A stretch of DNA of 43,288 nt from Phycisphaerales bacterium (lineage in GTDB: Bacteria; Planctomycetota; Phycisphaerae; Phycisphaerales; UBA1924), in assembly GCA_016741915.1 (NCBI GenBank), contig JACVCS010000026.1, forward strand, positions 1-43,288. The letters are read 5' to 3'. The notes beneath the pieces were generated by a model. The model was not told the origin of the DNA and searched no databases. It worked only from the letters and a program-made list of their open reading frames with translations. A program made the translations under genes and the position numbers. Below, one piece after another: positions 36,577 through 43,288 of this stretch (position 1 is the first letter of the stretch; the number at the start of each line of letters is the position of its first letter).

Positions 36577-36604
36577 AGAGCCCACGACTGAAGTCGTGGG
36601 CTCT
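36577..36604. repeat. REP-like hairpin, left-facing copy
   Basis: Perfect 12-bp stem: AGAGCCCACGAC (36577-36588), loop TGAA, GTCGTGGGCTCT (36593-36604). On the - strand it keeps the core CGACTTCAGTCG of the 35921 copy, and two adjacent stem pairs have swapped together. It lies 80 bases upstream of the RAYT start and 27 bases past the hppD stop, where it could also aid termination. Confidence 0.85.
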
Positions 36605-36630
36605 GAATGACTGATCATCACGCTCGCTGT

Positions 36631-37890
36631 TTACAGATTCCCACGCCGCTGCTGCTCAAGCTCCAGCGCTTCGAACAGCGCCTTGAAGTTCCCCTTGCCG
36701 AAGCTCTGTGACCCGCGCCGGCAGATGATCTCGAAGAAGAGTGTCGGACGGTCCTGCAGCGGCTTGGTGAAGAGCTGCAGCAGATAGCCCTCGTCGTCGG
36801 CATCGACCAGGATGCCCAGCTTGCGGATGGCCTCGTGGTCTTCCTTCACCGCTTCGTGCCCGTGCTGCGTGAGCATGCCGTTGACGCGGTCCCAGACCTT
36901 GTCGTAGTAGGCATCGGGGAGGGTGAGGAAGTCAACGCCGCGCCCGCGGAGGGCGGCGATGCTGTGCAGTTCGTCGTCGGTGCGCAGGGCCAGGTGCTGC
37001 ACGCCCGGGGTGTTGCAATGCCAGTCGAGGTATTCCTGCACCTGGCTCTTCTTCTTGCCGGGCGCGGGCTCGTTGATGGGCATCTTGATGAGGTTGTTGC
37101 CGCTGGCCATGACCTTGGACATCAGCGCGGAGAAGTCGGTGGCGATGTCCTTGTCGTCGAAGTGCTTGAACATGGTGAACTCGAGGACTTCCTCGTAGAA
37201 CTTCACCCAGTAGTTCATCTTGCCCAGCTCGACGTTGCCGACAAGGTGGTCGACGTACTTCAGCCCGCAGGGGTGCTTCTTGTTGTGCTCGTTGATGGCG
37301 AGGATGCTGCTGACGCCCATCTGCGGCCCGCAGCCGGTGGCCGGCGCGCACACGCCGTCGATCATCTTGTAACCCGGCGCGAAAAGTCCGCCCTGCTTGA
37401 CGTTGGTCAGATCGAACTCGCCTGTCCGGCTGACAAAGGTGTGCTGGCAGCGCCCGTACGTGCGGATCGTCGCGGTAGTCACCGTGCCCGTCGCGGTCTT
37501 GATCGTCCGAGGCTCGCCGCCCACGGCCGGGGTCGCGCCGTTCTTCACCGCGCGCTCGAAGGCCTTCTCGGCGTCAAAGACGGTGAACGCCACGTCCTTC
37601 ACGCCGTCGCCGTACATCGCCACTTCGAGCGACGCCGGGTGCTCAGCCGTCAGCCCGCTGGTGAGCAGGAAGCGGATGTTGCCCTGCGTGAGGAGGTAGG
37701 TCGCGCTGTCGCGGTTGCCGGTGGTCAGGTCGTTGACCTGCTCGATCTGAAAGCCGAAGCAGTGCGCGTAGAAGAAGGCGGCTTGCTTGGCGTTGCCGAC
37801 ATGGAAACGAACGTGATCAACGTCGATGAGTTGCAGCGGATCGCTGGTCTTGGAAGGCTGAACGCTCGGACGGGTCGTCGCGGTGGTCAT
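36631..37890 (-). CDS. hppD: 4-Hydroxyphenylpyruvate dioxygenase
   Basis: An Fe(II) dioxygenase that turns 4-hydroxyphenylpyruvate into homogentisate in tyrosine breakdown. Two VOC-type halves are visible. Iron ligands in the second half fit H215 (KYVDHLVGNVE), H299 (PGVQHLALR) and E387 (LFFEIICRRG). The C-terminus GSQSFGKGNFKALFEALE is nearly exact for the family. The ATG at 37890 gives 419 residues with GGAG about 9 bases upstream; an ATG 21 bases further is also open. Homogentisate dioxygenase and fumarylacetoacetase are not nearby. -10-like TACAAT lies at 37947-37952. Confidence 0.98.
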   Translation of the reverse strand: MTTATTRPSVQPSKTSDPLQLIDVDHVRFHVGNAKQAAFFYAHCFGFQIEQVNDLTTGNRDSATYLLTQGNIRFLLTSGLTAEHPASLEVAMYGDGVKDVAFTVFDAEKAFERAVKNGATPAVGGEPRTIKTATGTVTTATIRTYGRCQHTFVSRTGEFDLTNVKQGGLFAPGYKMIDGVCAPATGCGPQMGVSSILAINEHNKKHPCGLKYVDHLVGNVELGKMNYWVKFYEEVLEFTMFKHFDDKDIATDFSALMSKVMASGNNLIKMPINEPAPGKKKSQVQEYLDWHCNTPGVQHLALRTDDELHSIAALRGRGVDFLTLPDAYYDKVWDRVNGMLTQHGHEAVKEDHEAIRKLGILVDADDEGYLLQLFTKPLQDRPTLFFEIICRRGSQSFGKGNFKALFEALELEQQRRGNL

Positions 37891-38088
37891 GCTGGGCTCC
37901 GTGATCGGCACGTGTTCGGAAACTTCGGTTCACACACCCTTAGGTCATTGTACAACCTCCGACCGGGTTTGGGTGGCGGGTTTTTCGCGGTTGGCAGGAT
38001 GGGGTGGGGCTCGGTGATCGATTCGGGAAAACCCTTGATATGGTGCGGTTGTTGACTGTGAAGGTCCCATCATCCGTTTGGATTGTGG

Positions 38089-38094
38089 TATCTT
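38089..38094 (+). promoter_or_regulatory. Extended -10 promoter candidate before the PEP-CTERM-type gene
   Basis: TGGTATCTT reads as TG-N-TATCTT (38086-38094), an extended -10. No -35 is evident. It would give a leader of about 40 bases to the ATG at 38143. Confidence 0.35.
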
Positions 38095-38142
38095 GGTGTA
38101 TGCCCTGAGGGGCCAAACCTTTGAGCGAGAGAGAGAGAACCC

Positions 38143-38991
38143 ATGAACACGGTGAACCGCGGTCGCTTGGCCTGTGCCTGTGCGTTGGTGTCGGCGTTGA
38201 CGTTGGTTTCGAGCGCCGGGGCGTCGCTGACGCTTCTGCCTGCGGGGCCGATGGTTGCGGACCGGTCGACGAATCTCGTGGTGAACGGCTCGTTTGAACT
38301 GCCCCCGCCGGGGCCCGGTTCGTTCCAGCCGAACTGGATCGCGGGGTCGTCGGCGTACACCGTCACACCTCCCGGCTGGACTTCGAGCGGCAGCGTGTCG
38401 TCCTACGGCGTGTGGGGCAACGATGGGCCGGGCGGGCCGCGATTGCGGAACAGCGCGATCCTGCCCGATGGGCGCAATGCGCTGTACTTTGGCAACGGGC
38501 AGACGGCGGTGCCGCTGTCGGCACCGATCTATAACGCCAACGGTGAAGTGACCTTTGCGGGTTCCCCCGGGGTAGTCAGCGGGCCGTCGTTTCCGTCGCC
38601 GGTGGTGTTGTTCCAGACCGTCACGCTTCCCGCGGCGTCTTCGTACATCTTGAGTTTCTGGGTCTCGGGCGAAGGGTCGGGCTTCGCGAGCCCCGGGCCG
38701 TTGGATGGGATCTTCGGGATGAGCTTGTCGAACACGCAGGCGGGTGATCCGACGCGGTACTTTGCGGTGCCGCAGGTGGGTGGGCGGCGGTACGAGTTCA
38801 CCTTCACGACGTTGAATCCGTCGTTGCCGGTGACGGTGCGGTTCTTGAACTGGGGTCACCTGAGCATCGGCGGCGGGACGACCGAGCTGGTGCTGGACGA
38901 CGTGATCATCAACGCGGTGCCGGGCCCGTCGGCGGGGCTGGCGGTGGGGTTGATGGGCGTGCTGGCGTGCGGGCGTCGGCGGCGGCTCTGA
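38143..38991 (+). CDS. Exported protein with PEP-CTERM-type sorting signal
   Basis: The 282-residue protein has a signal peptide (about residues 1-28, ACALVSALTLVSSAGA) and a beta-rich middle beginning NLVVNGSFELPPPGPG, typical of DUF642-like or 'choice-of-anchor' domains that may bind carbohydrate. The C-terminus VPGPSAGLAVGLMGVLAC then GRRRRL is a PEP-CTERM-like anchor: Pro-rich motif, short hydrophobic helix, basic end, here with VPGP for V-P-E-P. It is probably processed by exosortase, which is not in the window. GAGAGAGAGAAC precedes the ATG. Confidence 0.8.
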   Translation: MNTVNRGRLACACALVSALTLVSSAGASLTLLPAGPMVADRSTNLVVNGSFELPPPGPGSFQPNWIAGSSAYTVTPPGWTSSGSVSSYGVWGNDGPGGPRLRNSAILPDGRNALYFGNGQTAVPLSAPIYNANGEVTFAGSPGVVSGPSFPSPVVLFQTVTLPAASSYILSFWVSGEGSGFASPGPLDGIFGMSLSNTQAGDPTRYFAVPQVGGRRYEFTFTTLNPSLPVTVRFLNWGHLSIGGGTTELVLDDVIINAVPGPSAGLAVGLMGVLACGRRRRL

Positions 38992-39089
38992 TGCATCGGT
39001 GAACCGGTCTGGAGCGAATGGAATCGCGGTTGGCGGTTGGAGCGCCGGCGGGCCTAAGGGGCACCGGTGGGGCGATATACACCGAACTT

Positions 39090-39105
39090 GCTACGAACAC
39101 GTAGC
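39090..39105. promoter_or_regulatory. Small hairpin/operator-like palindrome before the pseudokinase gene
   Basis: GCTACG-AACA-CGTAGC, a six-pair perfect palindrome with a 4-base middle, extendable by a T-G and a T-A pair. It lies 79 bases before the ATG, and a TATACT (39155-39160) lies between. It could be an operator or chance. Confidence 0.3.
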
Positions 39106-39183
39106 GAACGTGCAAGAATCGGGTAAAATCGAGACCGACCGCAAACCAGACCGATATACTTGTACTCGCGAAGGAATGCGCCG

Positions 39184-40164
39184 ATGGTTGAACTGGTCTC
39201 ACGCCCCGAGTTGGGCGATATGCACGTGACGCGGCCCCTCACCCGGGGAGTCCTCGGGGAGCGGTGGCTGGTCGTGCATGCTGGGACGCAGGCGACGTCG
39301 GTGCTGCACGTCTTGCAGCCGTTCCAGGGGCTGGAAGCGGTTGGTGGGGGTGGGGGCGACGCGGGTGTGATTCAAACAGGCGTTTTGGGTGGTGCGGGGA
39401 GCGCGGTGGTTGAGGCGCTGTCGGCCGAGGGCGATGCGTTTCTGGCGCCGTTCCCGGGCAGTGAGGTTCCGGGGCATCGGTTGGCGGGGGCGATTGATCC
39501 GGCGGCGATTCTCGCGGCGATCGAGCGCGTTCGCGGCTTGAAGCACGCGCACATGCTGGAGATTGAGCGCGCGTGGATGGACGAGCAGGGGCGGGTGTGC
39601 ATGCTGACGCCGTTCACGGGCGATCAGGACGGGCTGGTGCCTTTGGATGTGCTGCTGCGGCGGCGCTCGGGGTTCCTGACCCTCGACGAAGCGAAGCGGG
39701 CGATGGACCATCTGCTCTCAGCGGTGTGTGCCGGGCACGAGCAGGGACTGTCGCACGGCGAGGTGAGCATGCGCGAGGTCATGGTGGACCGTCGCGGCAG
39801 TCTGCTCATCGAGCATTACGCGCTTGCGCGGGAGATCATCGGCCCGGCGACGTTTGTCCCCGGTGCGTCACCGACGAACTTGGCTGAAGATCTCGCGCGG
39901 GCGAAGGCGGCGGAGGTTCGCTCGGTGCTGAAGATCGGGTACCAGTTGGCGACGGGTCTGCGGTTTGAGCCGCCGGTGATCCCGGTATCGCGGGTTGAAC
40001 TGGAAGCGGACAAGACGTGGGACGATCTGTTCGAGACGGGGCTTGGGACGGTGGGGTTCACGAGCGCGCCGCACGCGCTGAGCGCGGTGCGCGGGTGCGT
40101 GACGAGCAAGGCGAACCAGGGGAAGAAGGGGTTCACGCTGCGGTCGCTGCTGGCGATCGGGTGA
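39184..40164 (+). CDS. Protein-kinase-fold protein lacking catalytic motifs (pseudokinase)
   Basis: A 326-residue protein with a Hanks-type kinase layout. N-lobe: TRGVLGERWLVVHAGTQ then SVLHVLQPF, where the ATP-binding Lys of the V-A-x-K motif is missing. Hinge-like LKHAHMLEIERAWMDEQGRV with TPFTGDQDGLVPLDVLL follows. C-lobe: AVCAGHEQGLSHGEVSMREVMV, with HGE (191-193) in place of HRD and Met-Arg in place of Lys-Pro, then GSLLIEHYALAR, with EHY (210-212) in place of DFG. No membrane segment is seen. So it looks like a binding or regulatory pseudokinase. ATG 39184 has GAAGGAA upstream. The C-terminus is short and basic. Confidence 0.68.
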   Translation: MVELVSRPELGDMHVTRPLTRGVLGERWLVVHAGTQATSVLHVLQPFQGLEAVGGGGGDAGVIQTGVLGGAGSAVVEALSAEGDAFLAPFPGSEVPGHRLAGAIDPAAILAAIERVRGLKHAHMLEIERAWMDEQGRVCMLTPFTGDQDGLVPLDVLLRRRSGFLTLDEAKRAMDHLLSAVCAGHEQGLSHGEVSMREVMVDRRGSLLIEHYALAREIIGPATFVPGASPTNLAEDLARAKAAEVRSVLKIGYQLATGLRFEPPVIPVSRVELEADKTWDDLFETGLGTVGFTSAPHALSAVRGCVTSKANQGKKGFTLRSLLAIG

Positions 40165-40297
40165 TTTTTCAGTCGCTAGACGCGAGTCGCAAGACGCAAG
40201 TGCTCTGCGCTCGGATGTCTGCTGGATTCAACGCTGAGTGCGCGGAGTCACGCGGAGTTGTTCTCTTTGCACGAAGACGCGAAGGCGCGAAGAAGAC

Positions 40298-40318
40298 GGG
40301 GAATGGGGAATGGGGAAT
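40298..40318. repeat. GGGGAAT heptamer tandem repeat (3 units)
   Basis: Three perfect head-to-tail copies of GGGGAAT. A length-variable microsatellite is possible. No gene overlaps it. Confidence 0.85.
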
Positions 40319-40471
40319 CGCAGAAGGAAGGGGATGTGCTTGGTCTTGCTGTGATTGCTTGTTGCCTGTTGCGCGATTTGTCAACGAAGTGAGGGAAGGG
40401 GGGGAAGGGACTGAAAGAAGAATCGATGTGTGGGGTGTTCAATCGTCATTGGGTTGAACGACGACTTGAGC

Positions 40472-40493
40472 GCGCGGCTCTGGAGAGCCGTGC
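40472..40493. repeat. REP-like hairpin near fabH
   Basis: Nine-pair stem with one G-T pair around loop TGGA (GCGCGGCTC / GAGCCGTGC), followed by CACCT. Distinct in sequence from the RAYT pair. It lies 37 bases past the fabH stop and may act as a repeat element or a terminator-like structure. Confidence 0.55.
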
Positions 40494-40529
40494 CACCTGA
40501 AGACAGACGTTGAGAACTTGTCGCCAGCT

Positions 40530-41558
40530 TTACATCTGCCAGAGGCTGGCGGTCCAGGTGAGGCCTGCGCCGAAGGCGACGAACATGACCTTCTGGCCTT
40601 CGCGGACTTTGCCTTCGCGGACGAGTTCGTCGAGGACGAGCGGGACGCTGCCGGCGGAGGTGTTGCCGACGCGGTCGATGTTGGTGTGGAGTTTTTCGGC
40701 GGGGATGCCGAAGCGTTCGCGGGCGGCTTCGAGGATCCGCATGTTGGACTGGTGGCAGACGAAGACGTCGACCTCGTCGGCGGAGATGCTCGCCTTCGCG
40801 AGCGTCTCGGCGATGAGTTCCTGGAAGGTGCTCACGGCGAACTTGAAGACGGCCTTGCCGTTCATGTGCAGGCAGCCGACGCGTTGCTGCGTGCGGTCGG
40901 CGTTGTCGGGGATCTGCCACTGCTCGGCGGGCATGTAGAGATCGAGCCAGCCTGTGCCGTCGGCCTTGTTGACCTGGGCGAGGCAGCCCTTGGTGGTGTC
41001 GTCGGTGGCGCGGAGGACGGCGGCGCCGGCGCCGTCGCCGAAGAGGATGCAGACGCCGCGGTTGGTGTAGTCGACGATGGCGCTGATGGTGTCGCAGCCG
41101 ATGACGCCGATGTTGCGGTAGTTGCCCATGCGGATGAGGTCGTGGGCGATGTTGATGCCGTAGACGAAGCCGCAGCAAGCGGCGCCGAGGTCCCAAGCGG
41201 CGGCGGTGCCTGCACCGATATCTGAGGCGACGAGGCAGGCGGTGGACGGACAGCGGAGGTCCTGGCTGATGGTGCCGCAGATGATCAGGTCGAGTTCGGC
41301 GGCGGGGAGGTTGGCGTTGATGAGGGCTTTGCGGAGAGATTCAGAGCAGAGCCAGCGGTTGCTCTCGCCTTTGGCGCGGTCGCAGACGCGGCGTTCGCGG
41401 ATGCCGGTGCGTTGGAAGATCCACTCGTCGTTGGTATCGACGATGGTGGCGATGTCGGCGTTGGAAAGGACGCGGGAAGGGAGTTGAGAGGCGACGCCGG
41501 CGAAGCGGACACCGACGCGCGGTGCGGCATACGGCAGAATGGGTTGTGGTGAGGCCAT
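40530..41558 (-). CDS. fabH: Beta-ketoacyl-ACP synthase III (FabH)
   Basis: FabH condenses acetyl- or branched acyl-CoA with malonyl-ACP, the first step of fatty-acid synthesis. The catalytic triad is intact: Cys128 in WDLGAACCGFVYG, His in FVCHQSNMRIL, and Asn in GNTSAGSVPLVL. The residue after the active Cys is Cys rather than Ala. The 342-residue form starts at the ATG 41558; the frame is open to 41615. TATCCT 6 bases before the ATG supports that start and a leaderless transcript. It ends the rpmF-plsX-fabH block but is cut from plsX by a terminator. Confidence 0.97.
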   Translation of the reverse strand: MASPQPILPYAAPRVGVRFAGVASQLPSRVLSNADIATIVDTNDEWIFQRTGIRERRVCDRAKGESNRWLCSESLRKALINANLPAAELDLIICGTISQDLRCPSTACLVASDIGAGTAAAWDLGAACCGFVYGINIAHDLIRMGNYRNIGVIGCDTISAIVDYTNRGVCILFGDGAGAAVLRATDDTTKGCLAQVNKADGTGWLDLYMPAEQWQIPDNADRTQQRVGCLHMNGKAVFKFAVSTFQELIAETLAKASISADEVDVFVCHQSNMRILEAARERFGIPAEKLHTNIDRVGNTSAGSVPLVLDELVREGKVREGQKVMFVAFGAGLTWTASLWQM

Positions 41559-41564
41559 CGGTTC

Positions 41565-41593
41565 AGGATAGCCGGGTGAAGGGGTCGAGTCAG
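41565..41593 (-). promoter_or_regulatory. Candidate leaderless fabH promoter
   Basis: CTGACT (41588-41593) and TATCCT (41565-41570) are 17 bases apart. TATCCT is followed by 6 bases and the ATG, so the +1 would fall about on the A of ATG. No ribosome site is seen. Confidence 0.45.
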
Positions 41594-41670
41594 GGGGTCT
41601 GGGCGGACGGGGCAAGACGCGCGACCGCGGCGGTGGGGGAACACACTGCGGGCTCGTGGTGATGATGCAA

Positions 41671-41701
41671 CGAAAAAGCCGACGAGCGGAGTCGTCGGCT
41701 T
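41671..41701 (-). terminator. Intrinsic terminator between plsX and fabH
   Basis: Stem AAGCCGACGA (41676-41685) and TCGTCGGCTT (41692-41701) with loop GCGGAG. On the - strand it is followed by TTTTTCG. It sits 30 bases past the plsX stop, inside a block usually co-transcribed. Confidence 0.85.
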
Positions 41702-41731
41702 ACGTGGGTGTACGCGGGTTGAAAGTGTTGA

Positions 41732-42772
41732 TCAGGACTCAGCGCCGACGGGGGCGAGCTTGGGCTCGGGGACTTCGGCGATGCGTTTGACGATGCCGTC
41801 GTTGAGGTGGGTCTGGACGTACTTGCGGCACTGCTTGAGGGCGGCGCGGATGCTCTTGGCTTCGCTGCTGCCGTGGGCGATGAGGCACATGCCGTTGACG
41901 CCCAGGAGGGGGGCGCCGCCGTGCTCGTGGTAGTCGTTTTTGCGGAACATCTCTTTGAAGATGGGTTCGAGCTTGAGCATGAGGTCGGGGTCGGCGTTCA
42001 TGACCTCGGCGCAGATGCCCTTGAAGAGTTGGCTTGCCATGCCCTCGGCCATTTTGAGCAGGGTGTTGCCGACGAGGCCGTCGGTGACGACGACGTCGCA
42101 GGCGCCGCTGAAGAGGTCGCGGCCTTCGACGTAGCCGATGTAGTTGATCTGGGGCGTGGCGCGGAGCATCGCGTGGGTTTCACGGATGAGGTCGGTGCCT
42201 TTGGCTTCTTCGGAGCCGATGTTGATCAGCCCGATGCGTGGGGATTCGATCTTGTTCACCACGCGGGCGACGGTTTCGCCCATGAGGGCGTACTGCCAGA
42301 GGTGGTTGGGGCGCGGCTCGGGGTTGGCGCCGGCGTCGCAGAGGACCACGGGTCCGTAGAAGGTGGGGATCGGGACGGCGATGCCGGGGCGGTGAACGCC
42401 CGGCAGGCGGCGCATGAACTGCATGGAGGCGGCGACGCACGCGCCGGTGTTGCCGGCGGAGACGACGGCGTCGCAGCGGTTGGCCTCGCGGGGCGCGCCG
42501 ATCTCGGCCATGCGGTTGAGGGAGGAGTTCTTCTTGGTGCGGACGGCGCTGACGGGGTGCTCGTCCATCCCGATGATCTCGGTGGTGTGGACGATCTCGA
42601 AGCGCGGGTCTTTGCCGAGGCCGGCCTCGTTCAGCCAGTCGCGGCAGGTCGCTTCGTCGCCGACGAGGACCATGACGTCGCCCTGCTGGAGATCGTCAGC
42701 GGCCTGGATACAGCCCTTGAGGATCGCATCGGGTGCGTGGTCCCCGCCCATCACGTCAACGCCTAGACGCAT
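41732..42772 (-). CDS. plsX: Phosphate acyltransferase PlsX
   Basis: PlsX makes acyl-phosphate from acyl-ACP for phospholipid synthesis, peripheral on the membrane. The 346-residue chain starts RLGVDVMGGDHAPDAILKG, then VSAGNTGACVAASM and GPVVLCDAGAN. The C-terminal half has VVTDGLVGNTLLKMAEG and HGGAPLLGVNGMCLIAHGSS, all standard. The ATG at 42772 has AGGAAAGAG upstream; the frame is open to 42883 but that part is Pro/Phe/Arg-rich. It follows rpmF and precedes fabH, the classic order. Confidence 0.98.
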   Translation of the reverse strand: MRLGVDVMGGDHAPDAILKGCIQAADDLQQGDVMVLVGDEATCRDWLNEAGLGKDPRFEIVHTTEIIGMDEHPVSAVRTKKNSSLNRMAEIGAPREANRCDAVVSAGNTGACVAASMQFMRRLPGVHRPGIAVPIPTFYGPVVLCDAGANPEPRPNHLWQYALMGETVARVVNKIESPRIGLINIGSEEAKGTDLIRETHAMLRATPQINYIGYVEGRDLFSGACDVVVTDGLVGNTLLKMAEGMASQLFKGICAEVMNADPDLMLKLEPIFKEMFRKNDYHEHGGAPLLGVNGMCLIAHGSSEAKSIRAALKQCRKYVQTHLNDGIVKRIAEVPEPKLAPVGAES

Positions 42773-42949
42773 GGAAACTCTTTCCTGAATGGGTGCGAAG
42801 TTCGAAGCACGGAGCCCGGGAAAAAGACCGGGCGGAGCGAACGGACGAGTCGCCGAAGGAGAGAACGGTCGCGGCGTGCGCACTCAAAGACGCCCGCGAG
42901 GACTCGGAAAGAGGCCTGAGCGGGCGGTGAGCGTCGCGACGGGGCGCGA

Positions 42950-43150
42950 TTACTTCTGCTCGATGCCGATGCCGAGCTTGGGCACGCTGATGCGCAGCCC
43001 GGGGCGGACGTAGCCGGATTCCTTGCTGACGCGGTGGTGCTGCTTGGGCATGCCCGAGATGGGGCAGAGGGTGGAGGTGCCCGCGGTGAGGGCGTGGTGG
43101 TTGCGGCGGCGACGGGTGCGGCCGTAGGAAATGCGCTGGTTGGGAAGCAT
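42950..43150 (-). CDS. rpmF: Ribosomal protein bL32, zinc-ligand-poor form
   Basis: The 66-residue protein matches bL32: RTRRRRNHHALTA, then TLCPISGMPKQHHRV and a GYV segment. Three of the four zinc-binding Cys are Ser (C29 remains; S32, S42 and S45 replace Cys), so it is a Cys-minus type, as known for L32/L31/L36 paralogs with reduced zinc use. The N-terminus (MLPNQRISYG) and C-terminus (VPKLGIGIEQK) are extended relative to the ~57-residue norm. AAGGA lies before the ATG; the ATG 51 bases upstream is too long. It leads the plsX and fabH genes. Confidence 0.95.
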   Translation of the reverse strand: MLPNQRISYGRTRRRRNHHALTAGTSTLCPISGMPKQHHRVSKESGYVRPGLRISVPKLGIGIEQK

Positions 43151-43236
43151 GACTCGTCCTTTCTCAAACCGACAAACGAAGCGGGGCGAAAACGAAGCCA
43201 ACGACCCGTCAAAAGACCGGACGCTGGTGGAAGGGA

Positions 43237-43265
43237 AGGTTAGAGGGGTCGGGGGTTTGGGTCAA
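43237..43265 (-). promoter_or_regulatory. Sigma-70-type promoter for rpmF
   Basis: On the - strand TTGACC (43260-43265), a 17-base spacer, then TAACCT (43237-43242). The -35 has 5 of 6 consensus bases and the -10 4 of 6. The +1 would be near 43230, giving an ~80-base leader to the rpmF ATG. Confidence 0.6.
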
Positions 43266-43288
43266 CCGGCGGGGGAGGTGTTTGGGAG

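Larger units (their letters stand above)
40165..40529. other. 365-base convergent gap between the pseudokinase and fabH
   Basis: No gene. It holds three perfect GGGGAAT tandem units (40298-40318), repeated CGCGGAG words near 40240, and a nine-pair hairpin at 40472-40493. Codon-like structure is absent. It could contain mobile-repeat remnants and the fabH transcript end. Confidence 0.6.

Overview
The window is high-GC bacterial DNA that most likely comes from a planctomycete, probably class Phycisphaerae. This is inferred from marker gene types rather than any rRNA: planctomycete-style pseudopilins, a PEP-CTERM-type exported protein, a secreted metalloprotease with tandem C-terminal repeats resembling the 'GC-type dockerin' of Phycisphaerae, and class III fructose bisphosphatase. 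No rRNA, tRNA or CRISPR array was seen.

Bases 1-11.2 kb are a flagellar cluster on the + strand: fliF (3' end only), fliG, fliH, fliI, fliJ, a MotE-like gene, fliK, flgD, a small TIGR02530-type 'flagellar operon' gene, flgE and a fliL-like gene. They cover the MS ring and rotor, the export ATPase complex, hook-length control, hook cap and hook. The fliJ/motE/fliK genes overlap by 4 bases. A strong hairpin at 11.2 kb separates the cluster from a convergent - strand housekeeping operon: purA, uppS, cdsA and a coiled-coil zinc-ribbon gene (purine synthesis, undecaprenyl carrier, phospholipid precursor).

From 15.7 to 22.4 kb the + strand carries a tiny zinc-ribbon gene, a WecA/MraY-type glycan-lipid initiator, a large O-antigen-ligase-like membrane protein, and fusA (EF-G) with a long leader and a textbook terminator. 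rlmN and a 1058-residue exported reprolysin-like protease follow on the - strand. A nitroreductase and class III fbp follow on +.

From 30 to 36.6 kb the content is accessory. It holds a tight - strand trio (MoxR ATPase, CDGSH iron-sulfur protein, exported papain-like protein), a 613-base gap with three ACAGGT motifs at exact 21-base steps, a + strand pseudopilin group, and a RAYT-type transposase gene bracketed by two inverted REP hairpins whose stems covary.

The right end has hppD (-), a PEP-CTERM-type exported protein (+), a protein-kinase-fold pseudokinase (+), and the classic rpmF-plsX-fabH lipid/ribosome block (-). That block has a good promoter before rpmF, a terminator between plsX and fabH, and a promoter-like element directly abutting the fabH ATG.

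The best candidates for something new are the RAYT/REP module, the pseudokinase, the MoxR-CDGSH-papain-like operon, the 21-base ACAGGT array, and a recurring -10-like hexamer 6-9 bases before start codons that lack a Shine-Dalgarno, which suggests leaderless transcripts.
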